Assembly: GCA_947460085.1 (NCBI GenBank)
Contig: CANHGA010000064.1
Coordinates: 1 to 9,582 of the forward strand
Length of the DNA stretch: 9,582 bases
Reading direction: 5' to 3'
From: Synechococcaceae cyanobacterium
Lineage (GTDB): Bacteria > Cyanobacteriota > Cyanobacteriia > PCC-6307 > Cyanobiaceae
Positions 1 through 4,458 of the stretch are shown here, one piece after another. Both the position numbers and the translations under genes were made by a program. Below the pieces are notes generated by a model, which was not told where the DNA came from, did not search any database, and saw only the letters and a program-made list of their open reading frames with translations. Positions within the stretch are counted from its first letter, which is position 1. Every line of letters begins with the position of its first letter.

Positions 1-1
1 C

Positions 2-172
2 ACAGCCTCCTTGGACAGCCAGACGGGTCGGGAGGTGGTCGAATTGTTGAAGGGCTTGGCGACTGACCGGGGCTGCGGCGTCTTGATGGTGACCCACGAT
101 CCCCGCATCCTCGATGTCGCCGATCGTCTGCTGCAAATGGAGGATGGCCGTCTGTTCGCAAAGACCGTTTAG
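2..172 (+). CDS. devA: DevA-family ABC transporter ATP-binding protein, C-terminal fragment
   Basis: Only the last 56 residues are in the window; the 5' part lies upstream. The fragment opens inside the D-loop (TASLD), which normally follows the Walker B motif. It then carries the H-loop (VTHD, fragment residues 30-33) and the ending HDPRILDVADRLLQMEDGRL, which is very typical of DevA-type ATPases. DevA works with the membrane protein DevC and the periplasmic adaptor DevB as an exporter; in heterocyst formers it exports glycolipids. In unicellular cyanobacteria the substrate is usually unknown, so the DevA name marks the family and not heterocyst function. A devC-like permease gene would be expected just upstream (inference). 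The family call is firm; the transported substrate cannot be read from here. Confidence 0.8.
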   Translation, partial: TASLDSQTGREVVELLKGLATDRGCGVLMVTHDPRILDVADRLLQMEDGRLFAKTV

Positions 173-176
173 GGGC

Positions 177-210
177 CCCTAACCACTGGGCAGACCACCG
201 TTGGTTAGGG
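177..210. repeat. 9-bp perfect inverted repeat after the ABC ATPase gene
   Basis: CCCTAACCA (177-185) pairs perfectly with TGGTTAGGG (202-210) around a 16-base loop, starting five bases after the ATPase stop codon. The palindrome AGGGGCCCCT (171-180) overlaps its left arm. The position suits a transcription terminator or mRNA 3'-end structure. The following bases (TGGTGTTTCG) hold only a short T run, so it is not a classical intrinsic terminator. A regulator-binding dyad for the small gene at 245 is an alternative. Confidence 0.4.
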
Positions 211-244
211 TGGTGTTTCGCATCTCTCCCTTAACGCCGCTCGC

Positions 245-400
245 ATGGCTAAGCGCAGGAATCTCAAGAAGGAAAAGCAAGAGCGCAACCGCGCCTACGC
301 CCGCAAGTTCAAGAAGCGCAAGCTCCGCAACGATGGTCGGGGTGAAGGTGCCGGCAATGGCGTCACCGGTACGGCCAAAAACGGCGGTGCAGCCGACTGA
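245..400 (+). CDS. small highly basic protein, 51 aa, function unknown
   Basis: ATG to TGA open frame of 51 residues. The first 30 or so residues are dominated by Lys and Arg (it begins MAKRRNLKKEKQERNRAYAR and continues KFKKRKLR). The tail is rich in Gly, Asn and Ala and ends in GGAAD. The basic, helix-prone N-terminal half suggests nucleic-acid or ribosome binding, but I cannot name a function. I recall very similar short Lys/Arg-rich proteins annotated as hypothetical in Synechococcus and Prochlorococcus, which supports a real gene. It has no clear Shine-Dalgarno sequence. It stands alone: an inverted repeat lies before it and a strong terminator follows 42 bases after its stop, so it is probably a monocistronic transcript. 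It is short enough to be missed by length-limited gene finders. Confidence 0.75.
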   Translation: MAKRRNLKKEKQERNRAYARKFKKRKLRNDGRGEGAGNGVTGTAKNGGAAD

Positions 401-441
401 TCAGGGCCTTAGGCCCCCCTGCCTTGGTTTTGTGTTGCGTT

Positions 442-467
442 GGGGATCCCTTGGGATCCCTTTTTTT
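442..467 (+). terminator. intrinsic terminator of the small basic protein gene
   Basis: GGGATC (443-448) pairs with GATCCC (455-460) around a six-base loop, with a possible extra G-U pair at 442/461, and a run of seven T (461-467) follows directly. This is a textbook Rho-independent terminator for plus-strand transcription. The hairpin is made of two tandem copies of the palindrome GGGATCCC (443-450 and 453-460). A second, weaker hairpin, GGGCC-TTA-GGCCC (404-416), lies just after the stop codon at 398-400. No comparable T tract serves the minus strand. Confidence 0.78.
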
Positions 468-510
468 CTGCCCCAGCTGCCTGCCTTGCACCGTCTGATT
501 CGCAACAGCC

Positions 511-1440
511 ATGTTCATCAGCGTTGTTATCCCCACCTACAACCGGCTGCCCATCCTGCAGACGTGTCTGCGGGCCCTTGAAGCCCAGCGCCTTGAAGCT
601 CCGCTCACGGGCTTTGAAGTGGTGCTGGTGGACGACGGCTCCACCGATGAGACCGTGGCCTGGCTGACGGCCCAGGCCGCTGCGTTGCCCCATGTGAGGT
701 TGATTCAGCAAAGCCATGGGGGCCCGGCCCAGGGGCGCAATCGCGGCGTGGAGAATGCCCGGGGGGAGGTGATCGTCTTCATCGACAGCGATCTGGTGGT
801 GACCCCCACCTTCTTGAGTTGCCATGCCAAGGCCCTGGAGCGCCAGTGGCAGCGGGCTGGCCATCGCCGTTGCTTCACCTACGGGGCGGTGATTAATACG
901 GCCAATTTTTCAGACCCCACCAGCGAACCCCACAAGCTCCGCGACCTCTCCTGGGCCTACTTCGCCACCGGCAATGTGGCGATCGACCGCGACCTGCTCG
1001 TAGCGGCGGGTCTGTTTGACACCCGTTTCCATCTCTACGGCTGGGAAGATCTGGAACTCGGTGAGCGCCTGCGGCTCCAGGGGGTTGAGCTCGTGCGCTG
1101 CCCCGAAGCCGTTGGCTACCACTGGCATCCCGCGCTCAGCCTCGACCAGATCCCGGCCTTGATTCGGGTTGAGCAGGAGCGGGCCAAGATGGGCCTGGTG
1201 TTTTTCCGGAAGCACCCCACCCGGCGCGTGCGCTTCATCGTCCAGTACACCCGCCTCCACTGGCTGCTCTGGGAACTGCTCACCCTGGGGGGCCTGCTTA
1301 ATGAACGCAGTCTTAAGCCGGTGTTGGCTTGGTTGATTCGCCGCGGCCACAGCTCCTGGGCGATGGAGCTGTTGCGCTTGCCCCTCAACCGCATCGGAGT
1401 GCGGGCCCTCTACCAAGAGGCCAGATCCGCGGTTTGGTAA
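511..1440 (+). CDS. glycosyltransferase family 2 (GT-A fold)
   Basis: The 309-residue protein has the hallmarks of an inverting GT2 enzyme: an N-terminal nucleotide-sugar binding strand (SVVIPTYNR, residues 4-12), VVLVDDGSTDET (37-48), the GRNRG segment (75-79), and the metal-binding DxD motif as D92-S-D94. TGNVAI (153-158) and GWEDLELGERL (177-187) match the acceptor-side C-terminal region seen in galactosyltransferase-like GT2 proteins, with E179-D180 as likely catalytic-base candidates. No transmembrane helix is evident, so it is probably cytoplasmic or membrane-associated. The start is fixed: an in-frame TGA lies at 496-498 and 511 is the first start codon after it. It has no clear Shine-Dalgarno sequence. 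It follows a terminator and precedes rpsB, so it probably has its own promoter. A role in envelope polysaccharide or glycolipid synthesis is inference; the donor and acceptor sugars cannot be told. Confidence 0.9.
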   Translation: MFISVVIPTYNRLPILQTCLRALEAQRLEAPLTGFEVVLVDDGSTDETVAWLTAQAAALPHVRLIQQSHGGPAQGRNRGVENARGEVIVFIDSDLVVTPTFLSCHAKALERQWQRAGHRRCFTYGAVINTANFSDPTSEPHKLRDLSWAYFATGNVAIDRDLLVAAGLFDTRFHLYGWEDLELGERLRLQGVELVRCPEAVGYHWHPALSLDQIPALIRVEQERAKMGLVFFRKHPTRRVRFIVQYTRLHWLLWELLTLGGLLNERSLKPVLAWLIRRGHSSWAMELLRLPLNRIGVRALYQEARSAVW

Positions 1441-1441
1441 T

Positions 1442-1447
1442 TTGACA
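1442..1447 (+). promoter_or_regulatory. possible -35 element (TTGACA) upstream of rpsB
   Basis: A perfect TTGACA begins two bases after the glycosyltransferase stop codon and 110 bases before the rpsB start. No convincing -10 hexamer sits 16-18 bases downstream (the sequence there is ACACCT-like), so this is a weak candidate. It would give an rpsB leader of roughly 75 bases containing the inverted repeat at 1475-1540. Confidence 0.2.
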
Positions 1448-1474
1448 GGGTCCCTACACACCGCACACCTGCGT

Positions 1475-1540
1475 GTTTCGGGTGACTTGATCGGTCCTCT
1501 GGCCCGTTCAGTCCCTGGCAGGTGGAGGCAAACCCGAAAC
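1475..1540 (+). promoter_or_regulatory. candidate structured leader of rpsB mRNA
   Basis: GTTTCGGGT (1475-1483) is perfectly complementary to ACCCGAAAC (1532-1540), enclosing 48 bases. Inside it CCTC (1496-1499) can pair with GAGG (1525-1528), extended by two possible G-U pairs. The outer helix would close 11 bases before the rpsB ATG. The GGAGG at 1524-1528 is too far from the ATG for normal Shine-Dalgarno use, and it would be held in the inner helix. Ribosomal protein operons often carry leader structures bound by their own product, and S2 represses rpsB in E. coli. A similar role here is inference. Confidence 0.4.
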
Positions 1541-1551
1541 CCTAAAAACAA

Positions 1552-2265
1552 ATGGCTGTTGTAACCCTCGCGGAAATGATGGAGGCGGGCGCCCACTTTG
1601 GGCACCAAACCCGCCGTTGGAACCCGAAAATGTCGCGCTACATCTATTGCGCGCGCAACGGTGTCCACATCATCGATCTGGTGCAGACCGCGGTCTGCAT
1701 GAACAACGCTTACAAGTGGACGCGCAGTGCAGCCCGCAGCGGCAAGCGTTTCCTCTTTGTGGGCACGAAAAAGCAAGCTTCTGAGGTGATTGCCCAGGAA
1801 GCAACCCGTTGCGGTGCTGCCTACGTGAACCAGCGTTGGTTGGGCGGCATGCTCACCAACTGGACCACGATGCGTGCCCGGATCGACCGCCTCAAGGACC
1901 TGGAGCGCATGGAAAGCTCAGGTGCCATTGCCATGCGTCCCAAGAAGGAAGCTGCGGTTCTGCGCCGGGAGCTGGATCGCCTCCAGAAGTATCTGGGTGG
2001 TCTCAAGAACATGCGCCGCCTGCCCGATGTGGTCGTTCTGGTCGACCAGCGCCGGGAAACGAACGCCGTGCTCGAAGCGCGCAAGCTTGATATCCCCTTG
2101 GTGTCCATGCTCGACACCAACTGCGACCCCGACCTCTGCGACGTTCCCATTCCCTGCAACGACGACGCCGTGCGTTCGGTGCAATTGGTGCTGGGCCGTC
2201 TGGCCGATGCGATCAACGAAGGTCGCCATGGTGCCAACGACCAAGGTCGCGAAGACGACGCCTGA
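1552..2265 (+). CDS. rpsB: 30S ribosomal protein S2
   Basis: The 237-residue protein matches bacterial S2 along its length: GAHFGHQTRRWNPKM (13-27), FVGTKKQA (69-76), VNQRWLGGMLTN (92-103), a central Lys/Arg-rich coiled region around residues 110-150, and the DTNCDPD segment (188-194). S2 joins the small subunit late, binding between head and body near S1, and is needed for translation initiation. The ATG gives the usual MAVVTLAEMMEAGAHFGHQ start. The C-terminal tail is short and charged (ending GREDDA), as is usual in cyanobacteria. It is followed by tsf, the order also found in E. coli, after a 222-base structured spacer that could adjust expression of the two genes. A structured leader precedes it. 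Confidence 0.98.
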   Translation: MAVVTLAEMMEAGAHFGHQTRRWNPKMSRYIYCARNGVHIIDLVQTAVCMNNAYKWTRSAARSGKRFLFVGTKKQASEVIAQEATRCGAAYVNQRWLGGMLTNWTTMRARIDRLKDLERMESSGAIAMRPKKEAAVLRRELDRLQKYLGGLKNMRRLPDVVVLVDQRRETNAVLEARKLDIPLVSMLDTNCDPDLCDVPIPCNDDAVRSVQLVLGRLADAINEGRHGANDQGREDDA

Positions 2266-2288
2266 TCATTGCGTCCATCGTTCAGAGT

Positions 2289-2320
2289 GCCGAAGAACCC
2301 TCTCCAGGGGATTCTTCGGC
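2289..2320 (+). terminator. rpsB-tsf intergenic hairpin (attenuator or partial terminator)
   Basis: GCCGAAGAA (2289-2297) and TTCTTCGGC (2312-2320) form a perfect 9-bp stem. It extends inward through a one-base bulge (A2311) to CCC (2298-2300) pairing with GGG (2308-2310), leaving a loop of about seven bases. It lies 23 bases after the rpsB stop. Downstream is pyrimidine-rich (CTTGCCACCTCTTTTGCC) and lacks a tight T run, so partial termination, mRNA 3'-end protection or processing between rpsB and tsf is likelier than full termination. The function is inference; the pairing is directly visible. Confidence 0.5.
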
Positions 2321-2389
2321 CTTGCCACCTCTTTTGCCTCGCCACCTCTTCGGCTTGGCCACTTCTTTGGCCTAGCCAACGGGCTGGCG
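2305..2389. repeat. degenerate 17-bp tandem repeat in the rpsB-tsf spacer
   Basis: Three consecutive 17-base units can be aligned: 2322-2338 (TTGCCACCTCTTTTGCC), 2339-2355 (TCGCCACCTCTTCGGCT) and 2356-2372 (TGGCCACTTCTTTGGCC), with 13-14 of 17 bases identical between pairs. The second half of a unit precedes them (2311-2321, which is also the right arm of the hairpin), and a decayed unit follows (2373-2389). Units can form small hairpins such as GGCCA/TGGCC (2357-2361 with 2368-2372). The period is not a multiple of three, so the array does not look coding. The rest of the spacer to tsf (2390-2487) is pyrimidine-rich with no clear promoter. Confidence 0.6.
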
Positions 2390-2487
2390 ACTTTCCTAGC
2401 TACTTCCCCATCCCCATTTCCCTGTTGCTGATAAAGCCTTCCTTGGCCAGCATGGGATTTCTTCGTTTTTAACCCCTCCCTAAGACC

Positions 2488-3147
2488 ATGGCTGACATTT
2501 CCGCAAAGCTTGTCAAGGAACTGCGTGATAAGACAGGCGCAGGAATGATGGATTGCAAAAAGGCCCTCGTTGAGAGCGGCGGTGATACCAATAAGGCATC
2601 GGAGTGGTTACGCCAGAAGGGCATTGCCACCGCCGAGAAGAAATCTGGCCGTATCGCTGCAGAAGGCTCCATCGGTAGCTATATCCACACCGGCGCCCGC
2701 GTTGGCGTGCTGGTCGAAGTCAACTGCGAAACCGATTTCGTTGCCCGCGGTGAAGCGTTCCAAGAGCTTCTGCGCAACGTGGCCATGCAGATCGCTGCGT
2801 GTCCCAGCGTTGAGTACGTCTCCGTCGATCAGATTCCTGCCGATATCGCCGAACACGAAAAGCAGATTGAAATGGGGCGGGACGACCTTGCTGGTAAGCC
2901 CGATCAGATGAAGGAAAAGATCGTGGAAGGTCGCATTGGCAAGCGCCTCAAGGAGTTGGCTCTCCTCGATCAGCCCTTCATCAAAGACAGCTCGATGACC
3001 GTGGCTGAGCTGGTGAAGCTGGTGGCTGGCAAGGCTGGGGAAAACATCCAGGTGCGCCGTTTCACCCGCTTCACCCTTGGCGAAGGCATTGAAGTTGAGA
3101 AGGCTGATTTCGCCGCCGAAGTGGCTGCCATGGGCGGCGCAGCTTGA
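2488..3147 (+). CDS. tsf: translation elongation factor Ts
   Basis: The 219-residue protein is EF-Ts, the guanine nucleotide exchange factor for EF-Tu. The N-terminal UBA-like domain (about residues 3-50) carries ISAKLVKELRDKTGAGMMDC, the EF-Ts signature. The TDFV motif (T82, D83, F84, V85), which inserts next to the EF-Tu Mg2+/GDP site, is intact within NCETDFVAR. The protein is shorter than the E. coli factor (about 280 residues) and resembles the compact form of cyanobacteria and Thermus, with one core subdomain. The ATG at 2488 gives the expected MADISAKLVKEL start, without an obvious Shine-Dalgarno. It is followed after 12 bases by the hypothetical gene at 3160. A small stem, AAGCC/GGCTT (3147-3151 with 3157-3161), spans that junction. 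Confidence 0.98.
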   Translation: MADISAKLVKELRDKTGAGMMDCKKALVESGGDTNKASEWLRQKGIATAEKKSGRIAAEGSIGSYIHTGARVGVLVEVNCETDFVARGEAFQELLRNVAMQIAACPSVEYVSVDQIPADIAEHEKQIEMGRDDLAGKPDQMKEKIVEGRIGKRLKELALLDQPFIKDSSMTVAELVKLVAGKAGENIQVRRFTRFTLGEGIEVEKADFAAEVAAMGGAA

Positions 3148-3159
3148 AGCCGATCAGGC

Positions 3160-4458
3160 TTGTCTTGCTCCAGCGCTGCGGATGTTCACGTGGATCTACG
3201 TGATGATGTCAAACGCCAGCTTGCCCATCACCAAGGGCAACTGGCCGTTTCCAATCCAGATCTGTATCGCCATTTAGCCCTGTATTTGCAGGTGCTCCGC
3301 TCGGGCTTGTTGACTGCCGTTCAGCAAGCCTGTTTCCATTTGGCCACCCAGGTTGAGCCCAGTCGCTATCAAGAGCTCCCAAGCCGTCAACGCCAACACC
3401 TGCACCAACGCATGGTCAGCTTGGTGGCCCGAACCACCAGCTTGCTCACGGTGGAACAGGTGGCCCATCTGGCAGGCCAGCTCGAGCGCAAGCGCCGCAA
3501 CAGCAAGCGGTCGAACCAAGAGCGGCTGATCGCTGCCCTGGAGGCCAGGGCTTCCAGGGATGGGGACGCCCCAGCGCCCCCCAACCCGGAAGGCTCGATC
3601 AACCTCGGCCTGGCCTTGCCCTTGGCCCCGGAATTGTTTGAATCCCGTTCCATCTCTGGGCTACTGCCGATGGATGACGGCGGCTTGCCGTTTGGGGATC
3701 GGGAATCCCAGGGCTCCAGCCAGGAGGACGATTCCGGTTTTGAGCTCCCATCCGACATGGATGAGGCGGAGCATCTCCAAGCCGTCGAAGCGATGGTGGC
3801 CGCTTTCGGAGAGGTCCTTTCGTCTTCCCTGCAGGGCAGGGACATTGAAGGTGCTGGACGTGGTGATGACACCAGCGATGGAATTGAGGATGACGCCGAC
3901 GATGACGCCGACGATGACAGCGACGGGGCCAGTGGCGATGGAGAGGCCGAAACAAGGCCATTAGCGCCCTGGGATCAAGCCCACCTGCCAAGGAACCCGG
4001 TGGCCTTGCTGCTCTGGCTCGATGGCTTTGAGCGGGCGGTTGGCCAACGGCTGCGCAATCTCTCCCACGCCTTGAATGTGGAGTTGCTGCGCCAGGGGGT
4101 AAGCCGCAGCCTGCTGCCGGTGAGTTTGTTGGATGCTGCCCTGAAAGGTCAGTTGGAGCCCCTATCGGCACCGGCCAACGTGTTGAGGGTGCCCTTGCCC
4201 TTTGGTTCCCCCGATGGGCCTGCCGCGCTGGAGGCCGGCGCTGTCCTGTTGCGGTTGAGTGATTTGGAACTGGAGCAACCCAAATTGCGCACCTGTCGCT
4301 CGCGGGTTCAGCAGCATCGCCAGGAGTTGCGCAGAATGGCGCAGCGCTATCGTCGCCTTGAGCGGCGGCTTCAGTCGCTTGAGGCGGAACAGCTGTGGCT
4401 GCAGGACATCACCACAGCGCAAACAGCACCCAAAACCTCAAAACCCAAAACGCCCTGA
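3160..4458 (+). CDS. conserved-looking hypothetical protein with acidic linker and C-terminal coiled coil
   Basis: I do not recognise a named domain. The 432-residue protein has an N-terminal, probably all-helical region (about 1-130) with VDLRDDVKRQLAHHQGQL and LYRHLALYLQVLRSGLL, ending in a basic KRRNSKRSNQERL stretch. Next is a Pro/Gly/Ser-rich acidic middle (about 130-265) with the Asp-rich tract EDDADDDADDDSDG (243-256). A second folded region follows (about 270-370, including NPVALLLWLDGFERAVGQRL and a hydrophobic VLRVPLPFG strand), and then a charged coiled coil (about 376-417). The TTG at 3160 is the first in-frame start after tsf; GTG at 3190 is the main alternative. It sits 12 bases after tsf and overlaps recG by 64 bases, so it is very likely cotranscribed with both. 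I recall unnamed proteins at this position in related genomes. Helix, acidic linker and coiled coil suggest a protein- or nucleic-acid-binding adaptor, but that is only an inference. Confidence 0.85.
   Translation: MSCSSAADVHVDLRDDVKRQLAHHQGQLAVSNPDLYRHLALYLQVLRSGLLTAVQQACFHLATQVEPSRYQELPSRQRQHLHQRMVSLVARTTSLLTVEQVAHLAGQLERKRRNSKRSNQERLIAALEARASRDGDAPAPPNPEGSINLGLALPLAPELFESRSISGLLPMDDGGLPFGDRESQGSSQEDDSGFELPSDMDEAEHLQAVEAMVAAFGEVLSSSLQGRDIEGAGRGDDTSDGIEDDADDDADDDSDGASGDGEAETRPLAPWDQAHLPRNPVALLLWLDGFERAVGQRLRNLSHALNVELLRQGVSRSLLPVSLLDAALKGQLEPLSAPANVLRVPLPFGSPDGPAALEAGAVLLRLSDLELEQPKLRTCRSRVQQHRQELRRMAQRYRRLERRLQSLEAEQLWLQDITTAQTAPKTSKPKTP
3889..3924 (+). repeat. in-frame 12-bp tandem repeat coding for Asp-rich tract
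   Basis: GATGACGCCGAC occurs twice exactly (3889-3900, 3901-3912), followed by a third copy with two changes (3913-3924, GATGACAGCGAC). It encodes DDAD-DDAD-DDSD, residues 244-255 of the hypothetical protein. As the period is 12 bases, copy-number change would keep the frame, so the tract length may vary between strains (inference). Confidence 0.7.
4381..4384 (+). promoter_or_regulatory. Shine-Dalgarno-like GAGG supporting the GTG start of recG
   Basis: GAGG lies 10 bases before the GTG at 4395, inside the coding sequence of the upstream gene. It is the best ribosome-binding candidate near the 5' end of recG and favours the early start, which overlaps the upstream gene by 64 bases. The alternative is a rare CTG at 4455, overlapping the upstream TGA as CTGA, with no visible Shine-Dalgarno. 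Confidence 0.35.

Noticed and set aside
2..172. Heterocyst-specific glycolipid exporter, judged from the DevA similarity
   Set aside because: The rest of the window points to a unicellular picocyanobacterium, and DevA-type ATPases are common in cyanobacteria without heterocysts.
201..581. 126-codon plus-strand frame over the small basic protein and the terminator
   Set aside because: It runs in another frame through the 51-residue gene, the intrinsic terminator and into the glycosyltransferase start, and its product is low-complexity.
910..1776. 288-codon minus-strand open frame across the glycosyltransferase end and rpsB start
   Set aside because: It spans two genes and their spacer on the opposite strand with no recognisable domain. 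High-GC third positions explain the lack of stops.
1874..2431. 185-codon frame overlapping rpsB and the spacer
   Set aside because: It is out of frame within rpsB and has Ser/Trp/Arg-rich composition typical of a shadow frame.
2269..2472. 67-codon plus-strand frame (TTG start) filling the rpsB-tsf spacer
   Set aside because: It passes through a 17-base tandem repeat whose period breaks codon phase, has no motif or ribosome-binding site, and resembles spacer sequence. An upstream-ORF role for tsf is not excluded but has no support.
3147..3161. Terminator after tsf (AAGCC/GGCTT stem)
   Set aside because: The stem has only 5 bp with no T tract and overlaps the next start codon, so it cannot be called a terminator.
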